From JAEVLT01 sp044598425 (GTDB lineage Bacteria; Bacillota; Bacilli; Bacillales; Cytobacillaceae): a DNA stretch of 64,000 bases. Both the position numbers and the translations under genes were made by a program. The stretch spans positions 3,534,001-3,598,000 of the forward strand of contig CP172536.1 in NCBI GenBank assembly GCA_044598425.1. The letters run 5' to 3'. Positions 18,390 through 27,281 of this stretch are shown piece by piece. Positions within the stretch are counted from its first letter, which is position 1, and every line of letters starts with the position of its first letter. Under the pieces are notes generated by a model. It saw nothing but the letters and a program-made list of their open reading frames with translations. It was not told the DNA's origin and did no database searches.

Positions 18390-19526
18390 TTATTTGAGAA
18401 GGTATTTTCCAATTACCATTCGCTGAATTTCACTTGTTCCTTCATAGATCTCGGTAATTTTCGCATCGCGGAAATACCGTTCAACCGGATAATCCTCCGT
18501 GTATCCATAGCCGCCAAAAATTTGAATTGCCTCCGTGGTGACTTCCACAGCTGTTCTAGAGGCAAACAATTTTGCCATAGAAGCCTCAAGGCCGCATTTC
18601 TTGCCTTGCGCCCTTAAATGAGCCGCTTGATAGACTAACAGTCTCGCAGCTTCCACATTTGTTGCCATGTTGGCAAGCTTAAAAGCCACTCCTTGCTGGG
18701 CAGCGATTGGCTTGCCAAATTGGCGGCGGTCTTTCGCATACAGTGTTGCCGCCTCCAGAGCAGCTTCGGCAATACCAAGCGCTTGAGCGGCAATGCCGAT
18801 TCTTCCCGCCTCCAGATTGGCCATCGCAATTTTATAGCCTTCTCCCTCCTGTCCAAGGAGATTTTCTGCCGGTATTCTCATTTCTTCAAACGTCAGCTGT
18901 ACTGTTCGGGATCCGTGAAGCCCCATCTTCTTCTCATCCTTACCAATGACCAGGCCCGGCGTGTTTTTTTCCACGATAAACGCGGTAATGCCTTTGCTGT
19001 CAAATACAGGCTGAATGTTCGCAAAAACGATGTAAACATCCGCTTCCCCGCCATTGGTGATAAACATTTTTGATCCGTTCAAAACGTATTGGTTTCCGTC
19101 TTTAATCGCACGGGACTTTAAGCTTGAAGCATCGGAGCCCGAGCTCGGCTCTGTTAAGCAAAAGGCGCCTAAATACTCGCCTGCTGCCAGCTTCGGGACA
19201 TATTTACGCTTCTGTTCTTCCGTGCCAAAATAAACAATCGGATTCGTGCAAACAGACGTATGAACCGATAAAATAACCCCGACGGTCGCACTCACTTTTG
19301 ACAGTTCATTGATCGCCAAAATATAGGAAACAAAGTCCATCTCCGCCCCGCCGTATTTTTCGGGTATCGGGATTCCCATCAAGCCAAGCTCGCCCATTTT
19401 CCGGAGAATTTCACGAGGAAATTCACCTTTTTCCATCTTTTCCACAAAAGGGGCGACTTCGCTCGCGGCAAAATTACGCACCATTTTGCGCATCATTTCC
19501 TGCTCTTCCGTAAATCGTAAATCCAT
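18390..19526 (-). CDS. Second acyl-CoA dehydrogenase
   Basis: A paralogue of the previous gene, 378 residues, about 30 bases upstream of it in the same operon. It has GAFCLTEPSSGSDA for FAD and substrate contact and IYEGTSEIQR containing the catalytic glutamate. It belongs to the short-chain/butyryl-CoA dehydrogenase class (MmgC-like). Two dehydrogenases side by side suggest different chain lengths or branching, for example isobutyryl- versus butyryl-CoA, in keeping with IcmF in the same block. The chain-length preference is inference only. Confidence 0.9.
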   Translation of the reverse strand: MDLRFTEEQEMMRKMVRNFAASEVAPFVEKMEKGEFPREILRKMGELGLMGIPIPEKYGGAEMDFVSYILAINELSKVSATVGVILSVHTSVCTNPIVYFGTEEQKRKYVPKLAAGEYLGAFCLTEPSSGSDASSLKSRAIKDGNQYVLNGSKMFITNGGEADVYIVFANIQPVFDSKGITAFIVEKNTPGLVIGKDEKKMGLHGSRTVQLTFEEMRIPAENLLGQEGEGYKIAMANLEAGRIGIAAQALGIAEAALEAATLYAKDRRQFGKPIAAQQGVAFKLANMATNVEAARLLVYQAAHLRAQGKKCGLEASMAKLFASRTAVEVTTEAIQIFGGYGYTEDYPVERYFRDAKITEIYEGTSEIQRMVIGKYLLK

Positions 19527-19635
19527 CCCTATTCCCCCAGTCCCACTTGAGGATCCATAAAGCCGCAGCTGTTGGGCAATGTGTTCAATCCCTCATCAGC
19601 TGCTCTTGCTGCCGCTATTCGAGTTCCATCTTTCC

Positions 19636-20487
19636 TTATTCATAGCTGTAAAAGCCGCGCCCCGTTTTCTGTCCCAGCCAGCCTGCTTTGACATATTTTC
19701 TTAGGAGCGGGCACGGGCGGTATTTATCGTCACCAAAGCCTTCGTGAAGCGTTTCCATAATATACAAGCAAGTATCAAGACCAATAAAATCAGCTAATGT
19801 TAACGGTCCCATAGGATGGTTCATTCCAAGCTTCATGACTTCGTCAATTGCCTCTTTACTCGCCACACCTTCATACAGCGTATAAATTGCTTCATTGATC
19901 ATCGGCATCAGCACCCGGTTGGAAACAAAGCCGGGAAAATCATTTACTTCAACTGGCACTTTTTCCAACGTTTCCGTCATTTCTTTGATCACTGCGTACA
20001 CTTCATCCGCTGTCGCGAGTCCACGGATGATTTCCACCAGCTTCATCACTGGCACCGGATTCATAAAGTGCATGCCGATCACTTTTTCCGGCCGCTTTGT
20101 TGCCGCGGCAATTTCCGTTATCGGCAAGGATGATGTATTACTTGCCAAAATTGTATGCTTCGAAGCAATTTCATCCAGCTCGGAAAAAATTTTCGTCTTA
20201 ATCTCCATATTTTCAACAGCGGCTTCGATCACAAGATCTACTTGAGCTGCATCCAAAAGATCGGTTGAAGGAGTGATGCGGCCCATTACTGCCTGTTTTT
20301 CCTCCTCAGATAAGCGGCCCTTCTCCACCTGCCTTGCTAAATTTTTCTCGATGCCTTTCTGACCGCGCTCAAGGAATTCCTGCTTCAAATCATTTAAAAC
20401 TACTTGATATCCCGCTGTGGCACAAACCTGGGCAATACCTGAACCCATTTGCCCGGCACCGACAACCATGACTTTTTCGACCTCCAT
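19636..20487 (-). CDS. 3-hydroxybutyryl-CoA dehydrogenase
   Basis: NAD(P)-dependent oxidation of 3-hydroxyacyl-CoA to 3-ketoacyl-CoA. It has 283 residues. The Rossmann dinucleotide motif VVGAGQMGSGIAQ is at the N-terminus. The catalytic His-Glu region is GMHFMNPVPVMKLVEII, and the C-terminal dimer domain has NHPMGPLTLADFIGLD. It is like MmgB/Hbd of Bacillus and clostridia. It lies 15 bases after the thiolase gene, so the two are co-transcribed. No enoyl-CoA hydratase gene is present in this block, so that step must be supplied elsewhere. Confidence 0.92.
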   Translation of the reverse strand: MEVEKVMVVGAGQMGSGIAQVCATAGYQVVLNDLKQEFLERGQKGIEKNLARQVEKGRLSEEEKQAVMGRITPSTDLLDAAQVDLVIEAAVENMEIKTKIFSELDEIASKHTILASNTSSLPITEIAAATKRPEKVIGMHFMNPVPVMKLVEIIRGLATADEVYAVIKEMTETLEKVPVEVNDFPGFVSNRVLMPMINEAIYTLYEGVASKEAIDEVMKLGMNHPMGPLTLADFIGLDTCLYIMETLHEGFGDDKYRPCPLLRKYVKAGWLGQKTGRGFYSYE

Positions 20488-20502
20488 TTTTCCCCTCCCC
20501 TT

Positions 20503-21690
20503 CTATCTCTTTGGCACTTCGATCATTACGGCATCGCCTTGTCCGCCGCCGCTGCAAATGGCAGCAATTCCAATTCCGCCGCGGCGGCGTTTCAATTCAT
20601 GCATTAGCGTAATAATGATTCGTGCGCCGCTTGCGCCAATTGGATGGCCCAATGCGACCGCCCCGCCATTGACATTTACTTTGTTCGGATCAAGTTCAGC
20701 AATCTTCATGCTTGCTAACGCAACCGCAGCAAATGCTTCATTAATCTCAAACAAATCAATTTCAGCGAGACTCCTGCCTGTTTTCTTCAGCAGCTCCTGT
20801 ATGACAAGTCCAGGTGTCTTTGGAAAGTCCTTTGCTTCAACCGCTACCGCTGCATGACCAAGAATGATTGCTTCTGGTATTCGGCCTTCCTTCTCTGCCC
20901 GCGCTTCACTCATCAACACTAAAGCTGCAGCGCCATCATTAACGCCAGGAGCGTTGCCCGCTGTAATGGTTCCAACCGAATTGAAAACCGGCGTTAATTT
21001 GGCTAGCCGTTCAAGCGATGTATCACTTCTTGGGGCTTCATCTTGCTCAACAATGACCGAAGCTCCTTTATTCCCCTGCACCGTGACCGGAACAATTTCC
21101 TCGGCAAACTTACCTGATTCGATTGCAGCAATCGCCCGCTCATGGCTTCTCAATGCCCACTCATCCTGTTCTTCCCTTGTGATTTCCATTTCCTCCGCGG
21201 TTGAATTTCCATATGTACCCATATGGGCTCCTGTAAAACTGCAGGTTAGTCCATCAGCTATCATCATGTCTTTTACCGTTGAATCACCCATCCGCAAGCC
21301 CCATCTTGCTTTTGGCAGCATGTACGGCGCATTGCTCATCGATTCCATACCGCCAGCCACGATCACTTCTTCATCGCGGCTGCGGATGATTTGATCAGCC
21401 AGCGTCACACTGCGCATCCCTGAAGCGCACACTTTATTGATCGTTTCCGTTTTTACTGCCCAAGGCAGGCCGGCATTTCTTGCTGCCTGCCGCGATGGAA
21501 TCTGTCCCTGTCCCCCTTGTAAAACGGTTCCGAGGATGACTTCCTGAACCTCTTCACCGCTGACTTCAGCCCGATTTAACGCTTCTTTGACAGCAATACC
21601 GCCCAATTCAGCGGCTGTTAAACTCCTGATGACACCGCCCAGCTTTCCAAAAGGAGTTCTCACTCCACTTAATATAACAGTTCTGTTCAT
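20503..21690 (-). CDS. Acetyl-CoA C-acetyltransferase (thiolase)
   Basis: Condenses or cleaves acetoacetyl-CoA/3-ketoacyl-CoA. It has 395 residues. The nucleophilic cysteine is C88 in NKVCASGMRS. The histidine motif is GGAVALGHPIGASG, and the C-terminal acid/base cysteine is in AICSGGGQGDA. It is first in the run thiolase-Hbd-Acd-AcdA-TetR-IcmF. Upstream are a TetR-like palindrome and a cre-like sequence, suggesting acyl-CoA and carbon-source control. It resembles B. subtilis MmgA and YhfS. Biosynthetic and degradative forms cannot be separated by sequence alone. Confidence 0.93.
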   Translation of the reverse strand: MNRTVILSGVRTPFGKLGGVIRSLTAAELGGIAVKEALNRAEVSGEEVQEVILGTVLQGGQGQIPSRQAARNAGLPWAVKTETINKVCASGMRSVTLADQIIRSRDEEVIVAGGMESMSNAPYMLPKARWGLRMGDSTVKDMMIADGLTCSFTGAHMGTYGNSTAEEMEITREEQDEWALRSHERAIAAIESGKFAEEIVPVTVQGNKGASVIVEQDEAPRSDTSLERLAKLTPVFNSVGTITAGNAPGVNDGAAALVLMSEARAEKEGRIPEAIILGHAAVAVEAKDFPKTPGLVIQELLKKTGRSLAEIDLFEINEAFAAVALASMKIAELDPNKVNVNGGAVALGHPIGASGARIIITLMHELKRRRGGIGIAAICSGGGQGDAVMIEVPKR

Positions 21691-21739
21691 AGCTCTTCCT
21701 CTCCCCTTTGTTCTCGTTACGATTCTTTTGACTTTTGAC

Positions 21740-21753
21740 TGAACGCTCGCTCA
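21740..21753. promoter_or_regulatory. TetR-type palindrome upstream of the thiolase operon
   Basis: TGAACGCTCGCTCA is a 14-base near-perfect palindrome (one mismatch) 50 bases before the thiolase start. It has the same half-site shape and length as the palindrome in the fadF promoter. Confidence 0.5.
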
Positions 21754-21761
21754 AACTGAAA

Positions 21762-21775
21762 TGTAAACGTTTTAC
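21762..21775. promoter_or_regulatory. cre-like site before the thiolase operon
   Basis: Read on minus, GTAAAACGTTTACA matches the CcpA cre consensus TGWAANCGNTNWCA at 12 of 14 positions. B. subtilis mmg beta-oxidation genes are CcpA repressed. The first two bases deviate, so it is tentative. Confidence 0.35.
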
Positions 21776-21888
21776 TTAATCAACTTTATTTTATCGCAAA
21801 AAGAACAGAAGTTGAATTAATTTACATAAAATTCTATATTTTTTGAATTAAATGAAATTTCTTCAACTTCTGCGTTTGTGAAAAAGTA

Positions 21889-23982
21889 TTACTGTCCGCA
21901 GACTGCTTTTTCCAACAGTTCTGCAACATCGTACGTGTGAACTTGCTCTTCGACTTCTTTTGCTTTTGTTCCATCCGAAAGCATTGTCAAACAATACGGA
22001 CAAGCAGAGCTGATCACTGTCGGGTTCACCGCCAGCGCTTGTTCTGTCCTCGCAATATTGATCCGATGCCCCGTTTCCTCTTCCATCCACATCAATCCGC
22101 CTCCTGCTCCGCAGCACATCGCCGTCTCACGGTTTCTCTCCATTTCCACCAATTTCACGCCTGGGATGGCTTTTAATATAGCCCGCGGCTGCTCGTACAC
22201 ATCGTTATACCGCCCAAGGTAACAAGAATCATGGAAAGTAATCGTTTCATTTACTTCGTACTTCGGTACAAGCCGCCCTTCTTTAAGAAGTTTTGCCAGC
22301 AATTCTGTATGGTGGTAAACTTCCGTCTCAAGGCCAAAATCAGGATATTCATTTTTAAATGTGTTATAGGCATGCGGATCAATCGTGACGATCTTGCTCA
22401 CTTCATTTTTTTCTAGTTCCTCAATATTCTTCGCGGCAAGCTCTTGAAACAAAAATTCATTTCCTAGCCTGCGTGCTGTATCGCCTGAATTTTTCTCCTT
22501 ATTGCCGAGGATTGCAAATTTCACCCCCGCCTCATTTAATAGTTTTGCAAAGGAGAGGGCAACTTTCTGGCTGCGGTTATCGTAGGAACCCATCGAGCCG
22601 ACCCAGAATAAATATTCAAATTCTTCGCCAGCCTTGTTCACTTCTTTTACCGTCGGTACTTGCACGTCTTCTCTTACTTCCCGCCAGTCCTCGCGCGCCT
22701 TGCGGTTCAAGCCCCACGGATTTCCTTGCCGCTCTATGTTCTGAATGGCGCGCTGGGCATCGGCGTTCATTTTACCTTCTGTTAAAACAAGATAGCGTCT
22801 AAGATCGATGATTTTTTCAACATGCTCATTCATAACCGGACATTGATCTTCGCAATTTCGGCATGTCGTGCAGGCCCAAATTTCTTCTTCTGTTATTACG
22901 TCGCCAATCAGGTTTGGATTGTATGCCGTTGCTGCTGCCGCTTCTTTAGCTCCGCTTCCTCCCGCTGCCAGCGCGAGCTGGTTGCCTTTTGTATGGGAAA
23001 ATGCGAATGTCGGCACCCACGGCTGCTTTGAGGTAACCGCTGCCCCGTAATGGGTCAGGTGATCGCGAAGCTTTAGCATTAAGTCCATCGGCGACAGCAT
23101 TTTTCCTGTCCCCGTCGCCGGGCACATATTCGTGCAGCGGCCGCATTCCACACAAGCATACAAATCGATCAGCTGCAGCTGTGTAAAGTCTTCAATTTTT
23201 CCGACACCGAAAGATTCTTGGGACTCGTCTTCAAAATTAATTTTTGTTAATTTTCCCGGCTTTTCCAGCCGATTGAGATAGACGTTAGCTGGTCCGGCGA
23301 TTAAATGGGCGTGCTTGGACTGCGGCACGTACACCAGGAAGGAGAGCAGGAACAATAAGTGCAGCCACCAGGCAGCGTAGAAAATAACAATGGCAGCAGT
23401 TTTACCAATACCGGAAAAGGCCATCGCAATCAAGGAAGCGACCGGTTCTGTCCAGCTTGGATCCTCGCCATGCCAGATGATTCCCATTCCGTTTCCAACG
23501 AGCACCGATACCATTAAACCGCCAATAAAAATTAACACAAGCCCAGATTTAAAATTTCGTTTTAAACGAACGAGCTTTTCAATATATCGGCGGTAAAAAG
23601 CCCAGACCACAGCCATTAAAATGATCAACGTTATCATTTCTTGAAAAAAAGTAAAACCCGAATATAGCGGACCAAGCGGCAGGTGTGAACGAGGATTGAT
23701 CCCTTTCCAAATAAAATCGATTGCCCCAAACTGAACAAGCAAAAATCCATAGAAAAACATGACGTGAATTGCGCCGCTTTTTTTGTCCTTCAGCAGTTTC
23801 TTTTGCCCAAAAACGTTACTCCAAATTTTCTCCAAGCGCGCTTTTACATTGTTGTCAAATTCTGCTTTCTTGCCCAGCTTGATGTATTGGATTCTCGTTT
23901 TTACTACGTATACGAATAGACTGATTGCGTAAGCGGTTACAAATAAAAACGCAATCAAGTTGATCCATAATAGTCCATTCAT
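21889..23982 (-). CDS. fadF: FadF: membrane iron-sulfur ETF:menaquinone oxidoreductase-type protein
   Basis: Passes electrons from acyl-CoA dehydrogenases (through ETF) to the quinone pool. It has about 697 residues. The N-terminal NarI/cytochrome-b-like membrane domain has several hydrophobic helices over about residues 1-225. Two 4Fe-4S ferredoxin motifs follow, CVECGRCTNMCPA and CTTCRNCEDQCPV. Two heterodisulfide-reductase CCG-type motifs are at the C-terminus (CCGAGGG among them). Start placed at MNGLLWINLIAF, which has a GGGAAGGGG-type ribosome site and matches YwjF. The longer frame overlaps the promoter. The promoter carries a TGAATG-AA-CATTCA operator, as expected for a FadR-regulated gene. 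Confidence 0.92.
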   Translation of the reverse strand: MNGLLWINLIAFLFVTAYAISLFVYVVKTRIQYIKLGKKAEFDNNVKARLEKIWSNVFGQKKLLKDKKSGAIHVMFFYGFLLVQFGAIDFIWKGINPRSHLPLGPLYSGFTFFQEMITLIILMAVVWAFYRRYIEKLVRLKRNFKSGLVLIFIGGLMVSVLVGNGMGIIWHGEDPSWTEPVASLIAMAFSGIGKTAAIVIFYAAWWLHLLFLLSFLVYVPQSKHAHLIAGPANVYLNRLEKPGKLTKINFEDESQESFGVGKIEDFTQLQLIDLYACVECGRCTNMCPATGTGKMLSPMDLMLKLRDHLTHYGAAVTSKQPWVPTFAFSHTKGNQLALAAGGSGAKEAAAATAYNPNLIGDVITEEEIWACTTCRNCEDQCPVMNEHVEKIIDLRRYLVLTEGKMNADAQRAIQNIERQGNPWGLNRKAREDWREVREDVQVPTVKEVNKAGEEFEYLFWVGSMGSYDNRSQKVALSFAKLLNEAGVKFAILGNKEKNSGDTARRLGNEFLFQELAAKNIEELEKNEVSKIVTIDPHAYNTFKNEYPDFGLETEVYHHTELLAKLLKEGRLVPKYEVNETITFHDSCYLGRYNDVYEQPRAILKAIPGVKLVEMERNRETAMCCGAGGGLMWMEEETGHRINIARTEQALAVNPTVISSACPYCLTMLSDGTKAKEVEEQVHTYDVAELLEKAVCGQ

Positions 23983-24064
23983 TCCCTTCGCCCCTTCCCC
24001 TATTTTTTCACCATCCATTGAAAATTCGAAAACAGCTAAATTTTCTGAATTCATTTCTAATACT

Positions 24065-24092
24065 ATTATATTATGAATGAACATTCAGTCAA
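24065..24092 (-). promoter_or_regulatory. fadF promoter with embedded FadR-like operator
   Basis: On minus: -35 TTGACT (24087-24092), 16-base spacer, -10 TATAAT (24065-24070). The spacer holds the palindrome TGAATGAACATTCA (24074-24087), a perfect inverted repeat. A repressor bound there would block polymerase. The half-site TGAATG matches the B. subtilis FadR half-site, though the whole site is shorter than the published consensus. Confidence 0.75.
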
Positions 24093-24175
24093 TCTTTTTC
24101 TGTCCTTTTTAAACAACTAATAGGAATCACCTTATTCGGAAAACCTAAGACAAATACGAAATGGAGAGGATCTCT

Positions 24176-25453
24176 GTGACTTTTGTGCTCTTTACCATCC
24201 TATTCATCTTGTTTATTTTTATTTGGCTTTTTTTCGATTATCGCTTCGGCAGAAAAAAGCATCTTCGGGTAGCGGAAAAACTGGAATCTTCGCTCCTTCA
24301 CGGAGGCTTTGAAATTTTCGCTCTTGGAAAGGAGCTGTTCGCGGATTATTTTCTAAGTCTGGAACAAGCGGAAAAAAGCATCGACATCGTGTTTTATATT
24401 GTTCAAAATGATACATTCGGCCGGGAGTTTTTATCTCTTTTAAAAAACAAAGCCGGTGAAGGAGTGAAGGTTCGCCTTCTCTTGGATCAAATTGGCAGCT
24501 TGAAGTTTTCCAAAAAGCAGATTACCGATTTGGAAGCGGCAGGCGTCGCGTTTCAGTATAGCAGCAGAGTCAAGTTCCCATTTCCTTTTTACAGCTCCCA
24601 GGTGCGCAATCATCGAAAAATTACTATAATCGATGGAACAATCGGCTATCTGGGCGGTTTCAATATTGGCAAGGAATACATTGGCTTTGACCCAAAATTG
24701 AGTCCATGGCGCGATTATCATTTAAAAATAACCGGTGAGGGGGTTTCCTTTTTGCAGCGGGTGTTTTTACATGACTGGCAGGGAGATTCGCCGAAAAAGG
24801 CTTGTAAGGAAGGGGACGTAATGGCGCGACAGCGTGACAAGGATACTCTTGAGACAGCGCGTGAATTTACATTTCAGCCTGATCCAGCCGCCCGTTTTCC
24901 CGGGCAAGCCAATCAGAAGATTGCTCATCGCCTGCTTGCAACCGAAGCCAATCTGCTTGAGGATACTTATGTGCAGCAAATTCAATCAGCAAAAGAATGG
25001 ATTATGATTGGAACGCCTTATTTTATTCCGAGCAAAAAAGTTTTTGCTGAGCTACTGAAATCCATTCGCCGCGGCGTAAAGCTTACCATCATCGTGCCTG
25101 CTACAGCTGATCACATGCTTGTGCAGGAAGCCTCCTATCGCTATTTTCGGACGCTGTTACAAGAGGGTGCAACAGTTTACCAATTTAAAAACGGTTTTTA
25201 TCATGCTAAAACGATTGTGATTGATGAAACGATATGTGAAATTGGAACAGCTAATTTTGATAGAAGAAGCCTTGCTTTGAACAAAGAAATCAATTGTTAT
25301 TTTTATGATTTGAAATTTAACAAGCGGGTGATAGAAGTAATCCGGCAAGACATTCAGGATTCACAGCCGTTATTATTGGAAGATCTCAACAAGCCCAATC
25401 TTTTTCGCTCAGTTAAGGAAAAGATTGCGGCGACTATATCGGGCTTTTTATAA
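24176..25453 (+). CDS. Cardiolipin synthase-like phospholipase D family protein (YwjE type)
   Basis: Joins two phosphatidylglycerol molecules to cardiolipin at the membrane. About 425 residues. One N-terminal membrane helix (LFTILFILFIFIWLFF) is followed by two PLD domains, each with an HKD motif: NHRKITIIDG near residue 147 and YHAKTIVIDE near residue 345. The GTG start is preferred because GGAGAGG lies six bases before it. The upstream ATG overlaps that ribosome site. Divergent from fadF and convergent with argS, as ywjE in B. subtilis. B. subtilis has three such paralogues and this one is thought to be minor. Confidence 0.9.
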   Translation: MTFVLFTILFILFIFIWLFFDYRFGRKKHLRVAEKLESSLLHGGFEIFALGKELFADYFLSLEQAEKSIDIVFYIVQNDTFGREFLSLLKNKAGEGVKVRLLLDQIGSLKFSKKQITDLEAAGVAFQYSSRVKFPFPFYSSQVRNHRKITIIDGTIGYLGGFNIGKEYIGFDPKLSPWRDYHLKITGEGVSFLQRVFLHDWQGDSPKKACKEGDVMARQRDKDTLETAREFTFQPDPAARFPGQANQKIAHRLLATEANLLEDTYVQQIQSAKEWIMIGTPYFIPSKKVFAELLKSIRRGVKLTIIVPATADHMLVQEASYRYFRTLLQEGATVYQFKNGFYHAKTIVIDETICEIGTANFDRRSLALNKEINCYFYDLKFNKRVIEVIRQDIQDSQPLLLEDLNKPNLFRSVKEKIAATISGFL

Positions 25454-25469
25454 GTGTTGTTTTCAAATA

Positions 25470-25559
25470 CGGATAAAGGTTGAAATTCTACGGATAACGG
25501 CAAAATCTCGCGGATAAGTTTTCGAAATCCACGGATAAATTTCCAACCCCCGCGGATAA
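25470..25559. repeat. Five CGGATAA units at 20-21 bp spacing
   Basis: CGGATAA occurs at 25470, 25491, 25511, 25532 and 25553 in the gap between the convergent cls and argS genes. The intervening 13-14 bases are A/T rich and only loosely alike (for example TTTCCAA, TTTTCGAAATC). The spacing is two helical turns, so all units face the same side of the DNA. Confidence 0.8.
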
Positions 25560-25581
25560 TCACAGTATAGCACATAAAAAT

Positions 25582-25605
25582 AAGGCTCCTTTAAAAAGGA
25601 ACCTT
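25582..25605. terminator. Bidirectional terminator between cls and argS
   Basis: Stem AAGGCTCCTTT / AAAGGAACCTT with one mismatch, followed by CATTTTT on plus and ATTTTTA on minus. It ends both convergent genes. Confidence 0.75.
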
Positions 25606-25610
25606 CATTT

Positions 25611-27281
25611 TTACATTTTTTCCGGAGCGGATACCCCGATTAGGGCAAGCGCGTTTTTCAATGTGAGACGCACTGCTTTAATCAATGCCAGGCGGGCTTT
25701 TGTTCGCTCAGGATTGCTGTTGTCAAGCACTTTTTCAGCATTGTAGAAGCTATGGAACGCTGATGCTAAATCAAAAATATAATGAGTAATGCGGTGCGGT
25801 GTCCGTTTTTGCGCCGCTTCGCCAACCGCTTGCGGGAATTCGCCAAGCTTTTTCAACAAGTCGATTTCTTTTTCAGATGAAACAAGGGAAAAATCAGCCT
25901 GCTCATCAGGATAAATTCCTTGCTCCTCGCCTTGGCGCAAAATGCTGCAAATTCTCGCATGGGCGTATTGCGCATAGTATACCGGATTTTCATTCGATTC
26001 GGAAACAGCCAGATCGAGGTCAAAATCCATATGCGTATCCGAGCTTCTCATCGCAAAGAAGTAGCGAACGGCATCGAGGCCGACCTCATCGACAAGATCC
26101 CGCATCGTTACCGCCTTACCTGTCCGTTTGCTCATTTTCATTTTCTCGCCATTTTTGTATAGGTGAACAAGCTGAATGATTTCCACTTCGAGCGCTTCAC
26201 CGTCATAGCCTAGTGCCTGAATGGCCGCGCGCATCCTTGGTATATAGCCGTGGTGGTCAGCGCCCCAAATATTGATCAGCTTTTCAAAACCGCGGTCAAG
26301 CTTGTCTTTATGGTAAGCAATATCAGGTGTTAAATACGTATAAGAGCCGTCCTGCTTAATCAAGACGCGATCCTTGTCATCGCCAAACTCTGTCGAACGC
26401 AGCCACGTCGCTCCGTCCTGCTCATAAATATAACCGGTCTTCCGAAGCGCATCCAAGGCTTCATCAATTTTTCCATTTTGATAAAGCGAGGTTTCCGAAA
26501 ACCATACATCGAAGCCAACGCGAAAATCTTCCAAATCCTTTTTCAGCTTGGCCATTTCATATTTTAAGCCATATTCACGGAAAAACTCGAACCGTTCTGT
26601 TTCATCAGCATGGACGTATTTGTCGCCAAATTCTTCGGCGAGTCTTTTGCCAACCGCAACAATGTCCGCACCATGATAGCCATCCTCCGGCATTCCTTTT
26701 TCCAGCCCAAGCGCCTGGAAGTAGCGGGCTTCGACAGACAATGCCAGATTGTTAATCTGATTGCCGGCATCGTTTATATAATATTCACGGGAAACGTCAT
26801 AGCCCGCTTTTGCTAAAATATTGCAAAGCGAGTCGCCGACAGCCGCACCACGCGCATGACCTAAATGGAGGTCGCCCGTTGGGTTGGCAGAAACAAACTC
26901 GACTTGAATTTTCTGCTGCTGGCCGACCGTTGTTTCTCCGTATTTTTCACCAGCGCGGAGAATGGTCGGAATCAAATCAGTCAGATAGCTGTTATTCATA
27001 TAAAAATTAATAAAGCCAGGGCCTGCCAGCTCAATTTTATCGATCGATGCTTTCGAACGGTCAAAATGGGCTATTAGTTCTTCGGCAATCATCCGCGGCG
27101 CTTTTTTTGCCACCCGCGTAAGCTGCATCGCCATATTGGTTGAGTAGTCACCGTGATCTTTATCCTTTGGCACCTCTAAAATGACATCTGGAATTTGACC
27201 TTCTGCCGCAAGATTAGCTTTTATGACCGCCGCTTTAATTTCTTGCTTCAATTTGTTTTGAACCTGCTCGACAATGTTCAT
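25611..27281 (-). CDS. argS: Arginyl-tRNA synthetase
   Basis: Charges tRNA-Arg with arginine. It has 556 residues. The N-terminal tRNA-recognition (Arg_S) domain comes first. The class I catalytic core follows with the HIGH-type motif HLGH in TGDLHLGHARG and the KMSKS-type KMSKRTG. The anticodon-binding DALR domain is C-terminal. Its start overlaps the stop of ywiB by four bases (ATGA), so the pair is translationally coupled, as in B. subtilis. Confidence 0.97.
   Translation of the reverse strand: MNIVEQVQNKLKQEIKAAVIKANLAAEGQIPDVILEVPKDKDHGDYSTNMAMQLTRVAKKAPRMIAEELIAHFDRSKASIDKIELAGPGFINFYMNNSYLTDLIPTILRAGEKYGETTVGQQQKIQVEFVSANPTGDLHLGHARGAAVGDSLCNILAKAGYDVSREYYINDAGNQINNLALSVEARYFQALGLEKGMPEDGYHGADIVAVGKRLAEEFGDKYVHADETERFEFFREYGLKYEMAKLKKDLEDFRVGFDVWFSETSLYQNGKIDEALDALRKTGYIYEQDGATWLRSTEFGDDKDRVLIKQDGSYTYLTPDIAYHKDKLDRGFEKLINIWGADHHGYIPRMRAAIQALGYDGEALEVEIIQLVHLYKNGEKMKMSKRTGKAVTMRDLVDEVGLDAVRYFFAMRSSDTHMDFDLDLAVSESNENPVYYAQYAHARICSILRQGEEQGIYPDEQADFSLVSSEKEIDLLKKLGEFPQAVGEAAQKRTPHRITHYIFDLASAFHSFYNAEKVLDNSNPERTKARLALIKAVRLTLKNALALIGVSAPEKM

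Noticed and set aside
25470..25559. CRISPR array
   Set aside because: The shared unit is only seven bases, spacers are 13-14 bases, and no cas genes are present.
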